From IMG/VR virus record IMGVR_UViG_3300048063_000101, positions 1 through 38,975 of that record: DNA of 38,975 nucleotides; one strand, 5' to 3'. This document shows, one piece after another, positions 9,637-17,322 of this stretch. Under the pieces are notes generated by a model. The model made no database searches and was not told the origin of the DNA. It worked only from the letters and a program-made list of their open reading frames with translations. The stretch's first letter is position 1, and the number at the start of each line of letters is the position of its first letter. The stretch is from a virus. A program made the translations under genes and the position numbers.

Positions 9637-11525
9637 TGGCAGAAGAACGCAAAGACATAAAAACATTGCCAGAGTTAGTTATATACGCTAGAGATAATGA
9701 CTTAAATAGTTCAGCAATATTTCAATTAACAAGACAAATAGGTGAATCTGAATCAGTAATACGTGGTGCAATAGATGCAGCAAAAAATATGCCTAAGATT
9801 ACTGACCCATATCAAGATAGATTTATGCGTGAAGCTAAAGCTGTTACACCTCCTCCAACATTACAACAAGCTAAGAACTTACTTAACAATCCTAAAGATG
9901 TAGAAAAAGTAATAGCTATGCAAGTACTCAAAGCAAATCCACCAGTAGGTGTAGATGTTAGAAGTCTTATGGAAAAAGAAACAGAGTACATTAAAAATTA
10001 TGTAGAGACTGGAGTACTAGGTCCAGTAGATTTTAAACAAGATACAGACCTATTGATACCAGGAGCAGCAGGAATGGTAGCTGGTCAAGAACCAGGAGAG
10101 ACAGTAGATACTAGAGGTCAAGTAGAAGAAGAAACAAAATATATAGAATCAGTTGTTAATAATATAACAGGCAATGTCGGTTCTCCAAGTGGTGGTCCAA
10201 GTGGCGGTCCAAGTGGTGGTCCAAGTGGTGGTGAAGGCGGCGGTGAAGGCGGCGATGAAGGTGCAACTGGTGGTGGACAGTCACAAGAACAAGTTTTAAG
10301 TAATGAAAAAAATCAGTTTAACAATATACCAGAAGGTGCAGACTTAGTAGATGTAGAAGGACAACTCTTCTTACGATATGCTGTACCAGGTGCAGGTTCT
10401 TTATACCAGGGCAGCACAATCTTTATGTTCTATGAGGTAAAAGACAATGACCCAATAGAAGCTGGCTTTGTTACTCCAGGAGAAAACTTTTTTATCAATG
10501 CTAAGTTCTCTTATGATGACTTAGACTTAATGGGAGTTATAGCTGGTAACAGTGCAGACCTTCCAGGTAATGACCCAGCAACAGGTAAAGCACCACATCC
10601 ATTTACATCTTTTGCAGAGAACCTAGCTAAAGAAGCTACTATACAACCTTGGATACTAGACCCAGATTCAGTTGCCTTAATAGCTGAAGCTGCACTAGAA
10701 GGTAGAGAAGTAACAAGAGCAGAATGGTTTTCTACTAACTGGTATAAGACACACAATGAAGCTGAACGTTCTTGGTTAGAAGAGTACACAGCTGACCCAT
10801 TAACAGCTACACAAAAAGCTAATGATTATAAACTACAAGTTGCTTCAGCACTTAAAGCTGCAGGAGTATCTGGTGGTTATGATACAGATACTAATCAAGA
10901 GTTAGCTGCACCAGATTCTTTGTCTGGATGGATAGCAAACAAGTGGGTAACTGGTGAATGGTCAGAAGCTTATACAACAGAACAGTTAGCTTTATTTGCA
11001 GACCCATTTAGAAGTGGTGTAAGAGATGCTAAGTTTTCAGAATACATAGATGGCGGTGGTGTTGGTGGATTAAACAGAACTGCTGAACAAGAAGATAGAG
11101 TAAGAGGTTTATATACACAATGGCTTGGTCCAGTGTTTGGCAGCTTAACAGATGCAGAAGTTGCAGAGAAAGCTGGAAGGATTAGAAACAATCCAGACTA
11201 TGAAGCTGCATTAGTTGAAAGTTTAAAGACAAGTAGATTAGCTTTGTTTCCTAAACACACTAATACTGAATTAACATACGATGATATAGTCAGTCCTTAT
11301 AGAGGAATCACTAGACAGATATGGGGACAAGAAGCAGATGAGACACAAGGATGGTGGCAGGATATGGTAGCTACTAATGACTATGAAGCATCACAAACAT
11401 TACTTAGAGAAAAAGGTTTAGAACAAAACGTAGGACAAGTTACAGTAGAAGCAACTAGAGCATTAGAAGAAGCATTAGGTGGAGCTGCTGGTTCGGTAGA
11501 AACTAACTTAGGAGTTAATCAATAA
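9636..11525 (+). CDS. Putative virion protein with Gly/Ser/Pro linker (629 aa)
   Basis: Starts on TAATG and is coupled to the gene before. Three parts are visible: a helical N-terminal ~175 residues; a low-complexity linker at residues 182-214 made of repeated Ser-Gly-Gly-Pro then Gly-Gly-Glu units; and a C-terminal ~400 residues with repeated Trp-containing motifs such as 'AEWFSTNWYKTHNEAERSW' that I associate with actinophage virion proteins. The linker implies two independently folded halves. The exact function is unknown; an ejection or internal protein is inferred. Confidence 0.6.
   Translation: MAEERKDIKTLPELVIYARDNDLNSSAIFQLTRQIGESESVIRGAIDAAKNMPKITDPYQDRFMREAKAVTPPPTLQQAKNLLNNPKDVEKVIAMQVLKANPPVGVDVRSLMEKETEYIKNYVETGVLGPVDFKQDTDLLIPGAAGMVAGQEPGETVDTRGQVEEETKYIESVVNNITGNVGSPSGGPSGGPSGGPSGGEGGGEGGDEGATGGGQSQEQVLSNEKNQFNNIPEGADLVDVEGQLFLRYAVPGAGSLYQGSTIFMFYEVKDNDPIEAGFVTPGENFFINAKFSYDDLDLMGVIAGNSADLPGNDPATGKAPHPFTSFAENLAKEATIQPWILDPDSVALIAEAALEGREVTRAEWFSTNWYKTHNEAERSWLEEYTADPLTATQKANDYKLQVASALKAAGVSGGYDTDTNQELAAPDSLSGWIANKWVTGEWSEAYTTEQLALFADPFRSGVRDAKFSEYIDGGGVGGLNRTAEQEDRVRGLYTQWLGPVFGSLTDAEVAEKAGRIRNNPDYEAALVESLKTSRLALFPKHTNTELTYDDIVSPYRGITRQIWGQEADETQGWWQDMVATNDYEASQTLLREKGLEQNVGQVTVEATRALEEALGGAAGSVETNLGVNQ
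10179..10277 (+). repeat. Gly/Ser/Pro-coding short tandem repeat (linker)
   Basis: Tandem near-copies of the 12-mer ggtccaagtggt/ggcggtccaagt run into ggtgaaggcggc units. They encode residues 182-214 of the 629-aa protein. It is locally more GC-rich than its surroundings, and slippage here would change linker length in multiples of four residues without a frameshift. Confidence 0.8.
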
Positions 11526-12352
11526 TGGCTACATTCTTAGAAGAAGCAAAGTTACTTTATCCAAATATGTCTGATACATTGTTGCAGTTGTTTGCAAACA
11601 CTTGGTCACAATCTGGTAATCCAGTAACAGCAATACAAGAAGTAAGACAATCAGATGTTTATAAAGCAGAGTTTCCTGGTAACTACAATCCAGATACTGG
11701 ACAAGTTAGATACAATGAAACTACGTACAAAGCATTGGAGCAGTCTTACATAGGTACTTTAGTTGAGTATGGTATTCCAGAACAAACATCTAAAGTATTA
11801 CTAGCACCGCAGTTCGTATCTTTATTAGAAGGCGAAGTATCTGCACGTGAGTTTCAACAAAGAGTTGGTGCTGCATACGAAGGTATTGTAGATAACATAC
11901 AAGGAGTACAAAACTTTTTCTCAACTAATTACAATGTGGACTTAACTCCAGAAGCAATCTTTATGGGAGCATTGGACCCATCAATAGGAGAAGAGATAAT
12001 CTCTGGCAGGATAACAGCTGCACAGATTGGTGGAGAAGCATCAAGAGCTGGCTTTACTATTACAAGAACAGAAGCAGAGAACTTAAGAAAAGCTGGATTA
12101 AATCAAGCACAAGCTAGACAACTATACACAGCTGCACAAAAAGATTTACCAAGACTCCAGGAGTTGCAACAAAGACAAGAACCAAGTGATGATGCTTTAA
12201 CATTAGAAGAGTTTACTCAAGCTGTTGTGTTCCAGGACCCAGACCAGTTGGAGAACATAAGAAGATTAGAAGCTGAAGAGACATCAATGTTTTCTGCTAG
12301 TACTGGATATGCACGTAGAGGTTCAAGGGTAACTGGATTAACCCAGGAATAG
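11525..12352 (+). CDS. Putative virion protein (275 aa), last gene of ejection block
   Basis: Starts on TAATG and ends at the hairpin that separates it from the convergent minus gene. It looks helical, with repeated 'EVRQSDVYKAEFPG'-like and 'YGIPEQTSKVL' patterns resembling helical domains of actinophage virion proteins. The C-terminus is basic (YARRGSRVTG). No catalytic motif. Given its coupling to the upstream gene, I infer a partner in the same internal or ejection complex. Confidence 0.6.
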   Translation: MATFLEEAKLLYPNMSDTLLQLFANTWSQSGNPVTAIQEVRQSDVYKAEFPGNYNPDTGQVRYNETTYKALEQSYIGTLVEYGIPEQTSKVLLAPQFVSLLEGEVSAREFQQRVGAAYEGIVDNIQGVQNFFSTNYNVDLTPEAIFMGALDPSIGEEIISGRITAAQIGGEASRAGFTITRTEAENLRKAGLNQAQARQLYTAAQKDLPRLQELQQRQEPSDDALTLEEFTQAVVFQDPDQLENIRRLEAEETSMFSASTGYARRGSRVTGLTQE

Positions 12353-12395
12353 CAAAAACCCCAACTAGAAACAAACAAACAGTTAGGGCTTTGCT
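12351..12395. terminator. Imperfect bidirectional terminator hairpin
   Basis: Arms AGCAAA..CCC.AACT and AGTT.GGG..TTTGCT pair across a loop of A/C-rich sequence, with small internal mismatches. It lies between the stop of the 275-aa gene (plus) and the stop of the 69-aa gene (minus). A-rich and T-rich flanks exist in both directions, fitting termination from both sides. Confidence 0.6.
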
Positions 12396-12400
12396 TTAAA

Positions 12401-12610
12401 TTATTTATTTATCTTTTTATAAATTTCTGTGTCCACTAAATAAGATTTGTTTCCATGGTAATTTTCTCTCGGATAACTTTTTTCTTCTTCTTTAATGTAC
12501 TCTTTCGCTAAATCTACAGTCAAAAACTTTATGTAATAAACTTCTTCTACTTTGTATTTACTACCTTTCTTTTTCTTTTCTCTCAGTGTGTATTTTTTTA
12601 CTATGTACAT
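12401..12610 (-). CDS. Small Lys/Glu/Tyr-rich protein (69 aa), isolated early-type gene
   Basis: The only minus-strand gene inside the late block. It is strongly charged (REKKKKGSKYK, EYIKEEEKSY) and has no recognised domain. AGGAGA lies just upstream of ATG 12610, and a full copy of the TGTAACC-N16-AGTCTAA element is 26-55 nt upstream. It is therefore predicted to be co-expressed with the genes at 26599-32589 despite its location. It could be an early host-takeover protein; that is inference. Confidence 0.75.
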   Translation of the reverse strand: MYIVKKYTLREKKKKGSKYKVEEVYYIKFLTVDLAKEYIKEEEKSYPRENYHGNKSYLVDTEIYKKINK

Positions 12611-12635
12611 AATCTCCTTTTGTTGTTTACACTAC

Positions 12636-12665
12636 TTAGACTCTTCTACTTTAAAAAAGGTTACA
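12636..12665 (-). promoter_or_regulatory. Early-type promoter element (copy a)
   Basis: On the minus strand, TGTAACC (12665-12659), 16 nt, then AGTCTAA (12642-12636). It lies 25 nt before the ATG of the 69-aa gene. This copy is fully intergenic, which shows the element is not just a by-product of coding sequence. Confidence 0.7.
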
Positions 12666-12678
12666 TAGTTTTTTTTCG

Positions 12679-12686
12679 TGTATAAT
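12679..12686 (+). promoter_or_regulatory. Vegetative-type -10 element TGTATAAT
   Basis: A consensus TATAAT preceded by GTG, the same GTGTATAAT core as at 25336 and (minus) 29224-29233. No good -35 is visible. It would drive transcription rightward into the 12745 hairpin and the capsid operon. Confidence 0.45.
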
Positions 12687-12744
12687 AATATTAAGGACTC
12701 TCTTCGAGCAATCGATTAGATAACCTTCCTTTCGTGAACGTATA

Positions 12745-12770
12745 AATAGTGGGGATAAAACCCCACTATT
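12745..12770. terminator. Perfect 10-bp stem-loop, T-rich 3' flank
   Basis: AATAGTGGGG and CCCCACTATT enclose the 6-nt loop ATAAAA, followed by TTAGTTTGTT on the plus strand. This looks like an intrinsic terminator or attenuator between the upstream -10 element at 12679 and the capsid operon. A-rich sequence on the left may make it work on the minus strand as well. Confidence 0.75.
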
Positions 12771-12903
12771 TTAGTTTGTTAGTATATAATTAAAGTATCG
12801 GATTGCGGCGTTCTCCGAATATAAATTGATGCTGCACCTCCAGCTTATTTCAAGCGTGTAAGCTGCGTACTTAAATCGCTTCGTTCAGTACAGCTAGAAG
12901 TGG

Positions 12904-12933
12904 CTGACTATTCTCATTGTACTTATATATAAT
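12904..12933 (+). promoter_or_regulatory. Candidate sigma70-like promoter for capsid operon
   Basis: CTGACT (12904-12909), 18-nt spacer, TATAAT (12928-12933). A start near 12940 would give a ~60-nt leader before the scaffold ATG at 13001. The -35 matches TTGACA at only four of six positions. Confidence 0.4.
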
Positions 12934-13000
12934 TAGTCGCCTATCGCATTGTTTACCCCAGGATAATGTAGTTAGTAGAAAATCTGGGAGAGGAGAAAAA

Positions 13001-13462
13001 ATGGATAATGTAGAAAATACAGTAGATGAAACTCAAGAGGAAAGTAATCCTTTGAAACAGTTGAGGGAACAGCTTAAAAAGACTGAAGCAGAAAATAAAG
13101 AGCTTAAGTCGGTTATGGCAGACTCTGTTTTTAAAGAAGCAGGATTTGACACTTCCGCTGGTGAAGGTAAAGCCCTTAAGAGTTTATATGATGGTGAGTT
13201 AAAACCAGATGCGATTAAACAATTTGCTTCTGAAAACTATGGATGGGGTCAATCCTCTGAAGTGGTCCAGGAACAAGATGCACAAAAAGCAAGGGTAGTA
13301 ACAAGTCAACAGAACTTAGATACTGTTATAGAAGCATCAGTACCAGTTGAACCAGTAGGCGTAGATGACCAAATTGCACAAGCGCAGCAAGATGGTGATT
13401 GGCAAACAAGTTCAAATCTCAAAGCAGAAAAATTAAAAGCCCTAATGGAGAAAAAATTATAA
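13001..13462 (+). CDS. Putative capsid scaffolding protein (153 aa)
   Basis: Start chosen at ATG 13001, 5 nt after GAGAGGAG; an upstream in-frame extension to 12917 would cover promoter-like DNA. The protein is acidic, with an N-terminal coiled coil (KQLREQLKKTEAENKELK, residues ~18-36), a central 'SVFKEAGFDTSAGEGKALKSLY' motif and a Lys-rich helical C-terminus (LKAEKLKALMEKKL). Composition, size and position directly before the major capsid gene fit a scaffold that binds capsid through its basic C-terminus and is lost during maturation. Confidence 0.8.
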   Translation: MDNVENTVDETQEESNPLKQLREQLKKTEAENKELKSVMADSVFKEAGFDTSAGEGKALKSLYDGELKPDAIKQFASENYGWGQSSEVVQEQDAQKARVVTSQQNLDTVIEASVPVEPVGVDDQIAQAQQDGDWQTSSNLKAEKLKALMEKKL

Positions 13463-13502
13463 AAATTATTCTCTATTAATTAAATAAAAAAAGGAGAATT
13501 AA

Positions 13503-14441
13503 ATGGGTGCAGTAAGTGGAATGGGCGATTCGTATGATTTGCCTAATTACGTAGGAGAGTTATTTAACATAACCCCTAACGACACACCTTTCCTATCAGC
13601 CATCGGTGGCATGACAGGCGGTAAATCTGTAACTTCTAAACAATTCACTTGGCAAACAGTGGACAACGCAGCAGCTGCTCAAACAGTAGCAGTTGAAGGT
13701 GCGGACCCATCATTTGCAGAGAGAACAAGAAGCGAAGTAACTAACGTTACACAGATTATGCAATATGGTGTAAACGTTTCCTATACAAAGCAAGCAGCTG
13801 TAGGAAACTTAAGTGGACAATCTATCATTGGTAACCAACCAGTTCAAGATGAATTGGCGTTTCAATTAGATATGTCACTAAAAAGAGCTGCAAGAGACAT
13901 AGAGCATACCTTTATACAAGGTGCCTATGTTGCTGATACAGATGTATCAACAGCTCGTAAATCAAGAGGAATGCTCACAGCAGTTTCAACTAATGAAGTT
14001 GCAGGTGGAGCAGCAGCTCTTACACAAGCTATGGTAGATTCAGCTATGAAAAAAATGGCAGATTCTGGCGCTCCTTTCGAGCAACCAGTTATCTTTGCTA
14101 ATGCTTTTCAAAAGCAAAAGCTATCATCAATCTATTCAAGTGCGTTAGCATTAGCGCCAAGAGATAGAACAATCGGTGGTGTTAACATTACAACAATCGA
14201 AACTGACTTCGGTCAAGTAGGTATTGTTTTTGAACGACACATACCAACTGATGATATCTTGATTGCTGACTTATCATTTTGTAAGCCAGTTTTCTTGGAC
14301 ATTCCAGGAAAAGGACACTTCTTCGTTGAGCCATTAGCTCAATCTGGAGCAGCTTACAAGTATCAAGTCTATGGAGAAATTGGATTAGAATATGGTCCAG
14401 AACAATTCCATGCAAAAATAACAAACCTAGCTACCGCCTAA
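13503..14441 (+). CDS. Major capsid protein (HK97-fold, DUF5309/SU10-like)
   Basis: 312 aa with GGAGAA upstream. N-terminal 'ITPNDTPFLSAIGG' followed by 'KQFTWQT' and 'AVEGADPSF', then 'NVTQIMQYGVNVSYTKQAA' and 'KRAARDIEHTFIQGA', are the order and motifs of the DUF5309-type major capsid family. The C-terminal part has the family's 'ETDFGQVGIVFERHIP' strand pattern. No N-terminal protease-cleaved delta domain is evident, so the separate scaffold gene upstream likely does that work. It forms the icosahedral shell. Confidence 0.9.
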   Translation: MGAVSGMGDSYDLPNYVGELFNITPNDTPFLSAIGGMTGGKSVTSKQFTWQTVDNAAAAQTVAVEGADPSFAERTRSEVTNVTQIMQYGVNVSYTKQAAVGNLSGQSIIGNQPVQDELAFQLDMSLKRAARDIEHTFIQGAYVADTDVSTARKSRGMLTAVSTNEVAGGAAALTQAMVDSAMKKMADSGAPFEQPVIFANAFQKQKLSSIYSSALALAPRDRTIGGVNITTIETDFGQVGIVFERHIPTDDILIADLSFCKPVFLDIPGKGHFFVEPLAQSGAAYKYQVYGEIGLEYGPEQFHAKITNLATA

Positions 14442-14465
14442 TTAGGGGATAGATAGTATATTTAT

Positions 14466-14493
14466 TAGAGGGAGATAAATACTTCTCCCTCTA
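14466..14493 (+). promoter_or_regulatory. 10-bp stem-loop between capsid and connector genes
   Basis: TAGAGGGAGA and TCTCCCTCTA pair perfectly around an 8-nt loop. No T-run follows, so it is more likely a partial terminator, mRNA 3'-end stabiliser or processing site that sets capsid above connector expression than a full stop. Confidence 0.65.
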
Positions 14494-14508
14494 GTAATAT
14501 GGAGATAT

Positions 14509-15411
14509 ATGGCAGCAGTAAGCACATTAGTGGACAGAATATATAGAGATTTTTTAAATAAACCAGATGACTTATCTGCGTTCTCAAGATTAGAAGGAGC
14601 TATAAACAATTCAGTTACTTCTTTAACTTATGAAAATAACTTGTTTAGTGCTGAAGAAGAGAATCTTTTGGGCAATGGTGCCTTAATAGAAATTGACCAG
14701 GAGTTAATGCTAGTTACTTCAGCTAATACTTCTACCAGGACTTTAACTGTATCAAGAGGATACGCAGGTACAGATGCTGCTTCTCATGCAGATGAAGTAA
14801 ACTTATATGTTAATCCTACGTTTCCTCGTAAGTCTGTGTTTGATGCACTAGCTGACAACATCGAAAGACTATACCCAAGTTTATATAATGTAACTACAAC
14901 TAATGTAACTTCTAATTCTACCTTTGCAGAAGTACCAGCAACTACAGTTCTTGTAATTAATTCTTATGTACAGAACTCTTCTGGTGCGCAATATACATCA
15001 GCTGGAATAGAGTTACTTACTAACTTCCCACCATCTTCAACAGGTGCAGCTGTACAGTTTTCTAATACATCACTAGGTAAAACAGTTTACTTAGTTGTTA
15101 AAAGAAAATTTGCTAGACCAGCTACTGAAGCAGATGACTTAGCAACTGTATGTTTGCTAGAAGATAACTACCAACAAATAGTTATGGTAGGAGCAGTAGC
15201 AGATATTATGGGAGCAACAGATGTAGATGCTTCGACACAAGAATTTATTACAGAGAAATTAGCTGCAGAGAGTTATCCAGTTGGTTCTGGTGAAAGATTA
15301 AGAAACGCTTTGCTAAGATTAAGGTCGTTACTTATTGATGAAGCAAGAGGAGATTTACGCAGCTTATATCCACAAGCAGTAGCAATAAGCAACATTAACT
15401 ACAGTGCATAA
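14509..15411 (+). CDS. Putative head-tail connector/adaptor protein (300 aa)
   Basis: Starts after TGGAG. N-terminal helical part 'LVDRIYRDFLNKPDDL', then a beta-rich segment with 'ALIEIDQELMLVTS' and 'TLTVSRGYAGTDAASH', then 'NPTFPRKSVFDALADNIERLYPSLY'. The Ile-Asp-Gln-Glu and 'RGYAGT' patterns recur in adaptor and tail-attachment proteins and also at the N-terminus of the fibre gene at 17323. The C-terminus is helical and Arg-rich. Position after the capsid and before the tail protein supports a connector role. Confidence 0.65.
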   Translation: MAAVSTLVDRIYRDFLNKPDDLSAFSRLEGAINNSVTSLTYENNLFSAEEENLLGNGALIEIDQELMLVTSANTSTRTLTVSRGYAGTDAASHADEVNLYVNPTFPRKSVFDALADNIERLYPSLYNVTTTNVTSNSTFAEVPATTVLVINSYVQNSSGAQYTSAGIELLTNFPPSSTGAAVQFSNTSLGKTVYLVVKRKFARPATEADDLATVCLLEDNYQQIVMVGAVADIMGATDVDASTQEFITEKLAAESYPVGSGERLRNALLRLRSLLIDEARGDLRSLYPQAVAISNINYSA

Positions 15412-17321
15412 TGTCTGTATTACCTTCACCCTCTAATACATCTGAACCTAAGTCACAAGGATTTGAAGCAAACCTAGATGATTTATTCTTACGCTTTGCT
15501 GTTGGACCAGGAAGGCAGATGAATATAAACACTGCTCCTCTCCAGGCACAAGCTATACAAACATCAGAAACACCAGAAGATTTTCAACAAGAGTTTGGTC
15601 AGATATTCTCCAGAACAGATTTTGCTGGTGGTGGTGGTCTAGATAAAGCACATAGAAGAAATGCAGCCGATACAGATTTTTCAAGGTTTTGGGATAGTAA
15701 AGGTATTGATGTATTTAGTGGCAAAGAAGCTGGTGAAGAGTACCACGTATCTTTACTGCATGATACTGATGAAGTACAAACATCTACTGAAACAAATCTT
15801 TATATGCAAGAGTTAGGTGGAGAAATATTTTATTCTTCTGGTCCAGTTTTAAAGATAATAGCAACACCATTAACAGGTAGTGCCGCAGATGATGGTACTC
15901 CTAGTGGTGGTAATAATATTTCTGGTATGGCTATCTTAGGAACTAAATTATACCTAGTAGCTAATGGAGATATCTATATAAGAAACAGTGCTGGTAGTTA
16001 TGCAGTACACAACAATCACAAAACTTTTGACAATATATGGAGTATGAAGGGTAGATTAGTTGCAAGTGGCACCAATGGAGAACTCTATGAAGTAACAGGT
16101 ACTTCTAATCCAGCAACAATAAAAGCATTGCCAACAGGTAGTTCTTGGACAGATGTTACTGATGGTGGTGCAGTAGTTCTTGCTTGTGCAGATGATGGCT
16201 ATATATATTCTTTAGCAGATGAATCATCTACATTAACAATTAAAGGACAAACTTTTGTAGAAGGTGAAGTGCCTAATGCAATAGATGCAGCGCAAGGGTT
16301 TATCTTCTATGGTACTTATCAGAACACAGCTAGTGGAAAGATAGGTAGATTATATAGAGCAGAAATAACTAACGCTAATAGTTTATATGTCTTGATTAAT
16401 GCACAATTAATAAAACAATGGGGTGATGGAGCTTCTACTTTAGACCAGGCACCTTACAGAATTATATCTACAAGAGATAGTATCTATACAGGTATTATTG
16501 ATAGCGCTAGCAAAACTAATTTGTGGCGATACTACTTACCAACAGGTGGTATAGCTAGAGACTTGGAGTTTGCTGAAAGCGGCATTGTTAGAGGCATAGC
16601 TGTTTTCTCTGATAGATTGTTTTCTACTGTATCTGCTGGTGGTGCTTATAGAGAAAGCACAAACTATGTAGCTACAGGATATATCATTACACCGCTTGCA
16701 GATTTCTTTACATCAGAAAAGAAACAGTGGGTAGGTGCAAAGCTAAATACTAATGTAGTAACTTCTGGTTCAGTAAAGTTATACAGTTCTACTATTGCTT
16801 CTGATATAAATAATCCAACAGCTACCACATGGTCCGAACAAGTATCTGTATTTTCTGGTACTGGTGGAGATGAAGAGGTTATGACTCTAGTAGATGGTAG
16901 ATGGATAGCAGGTAAAATAGAACTTAATACTGATGATGTTACACAAACACCAGAGATGTTAGCTTTTGCTATTAGAGGTTTCCAGTTAGTTAATGACTTA
17001 GTTGTAGATATGCCTATTAATATATCGGACCAAGTAGAACGACCATTTAGAAAAGCTTTAAGAGTTAATGGTCAAGGTGATTTGGTTTACCAGGCGTTAA
17101 GAAATAAAGAAGGTAAGAATGTTCAATTAGAGATATTCAGACCAGATACTTTATTACGAGGTATAATAGAAAATGTTAGCAGTCCTATTGAGGAGATAAG
17201 TCCTAGAGGTTCTGTTACAAGCTATTGCTTAGTTAGATTTAGAGGTAGTAAAGTAATACAAACTTCAACATCTGGAGTAGGATTAGGAATAGAACTATTA
17301 GGAGTAGGAAAACTAGGATAG
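15411..17321 (+). CDS. Tail hub/nozzle-like protein, beta-propeller type (636 aa)
   Basis: Starts on TAATG. After an N-terminal segment resembling virion-binding tails ('DDLFLRFAVGPGRQMN'), residues ~120-450 carry repeated blade-like units ('GMAILGTKLYLVANGDIYIR', 'NIWSMKGRLVASGTNGELYEV', 'AAQGFIFYGTYQN'), typical of beta-propellers. The C-terminus is beta-rich. In short-tailed phages this position usually holds the tail tubular or nozzle protein. No enzymatic motif was seen. Confidence 0.6.
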   Translation: MSVLPSPSNTSEPKSQGFEANLDDLFLRFAVGPGRQMNINTAPLQAQAIQTSETPEDFQQEFGQIFSRTDFAGGGGLDKAHRRNAADTDFSRFWDSKGIDVFSGKEAGEEYHVSLLHDTDEVQTSTETNLYMQELGGEIFYSSGPVLKIIATPLTGSAADDGTPSGGNNISGMAILGTKLYLVANGDIYIRNSAGSYAVHNNHKTFDNIWSMKGRLVASGTNGELYEVTGTSNPATIKALPTGSSWTDVTDGGAVVLACADDGYIYSLADESSTLTIKGQTFVEGEVPNAIDAAQGFIFYGTYQNTASGKIGRLYRAEITNANSLYVLINAQLIKQWGDGASTLDQAPYRIISTRDSIYTGIIDSASKTNLWRYYLPTGGIARDLEFAESGIVRGIAVFSDRLFSTVSAGGAYRESTNYVATGYIITPLADFFTSEKKQWVGAKLNTNVVTSGSVKLYSSTIASDINNPTATTWSEQVSVFSGTGGDEEVMTLVDGRWIAGKIELNTDDVTQTPEMLAFAIRGFQLVNDLVVDMPINISDQVERPFRKALRVNGQGDLVYQALRNKEGKNVQLEIFRPDTLLRGIIENVSSPIEEISPRGSVTSYCLVRFRGSKVIQTSTSGVGLGIELLGVGKLG

Positions 17322-17322
17322 A

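Larger units (their letters stand above)
12611..13000. other. Intergenic regulatory region upstream of capsid operon
   Basis: 390 bp without a convincing gene. It holds the early-type element (12636-12665, minus), a TGTATAAT -10 element (12679-12686, plus), a perfect 10-bp hairpin (12745-12770), several short inverted repeats between 12798 and 12906 (some mutually exclusive), a sigma70-like promoter (12904-12933), and the ribosome-binding site GAGAGGAG (12988-12995) of the scaffold gene. Reading the scaffold ORF from 12917 would swallow part of this; the RBS argues against it. Confidence 0.7.

Noticed and set aside
12785-12906. tRNA or tRNA-like gene in the capsid leader
   Set aside because: Several short stems are present, but I could not build a cloverleaf with a T-arm and a 7-bp acceptor.
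12917-13000. 28-residue N-terminal extension of the scaffold protein
   Set aside because: The stretch contains a TATAAT-type promoter and the GAGAGGAG ribosome-binding site of ATG 13001; the extension looks unlike a scaffold N-terminus.
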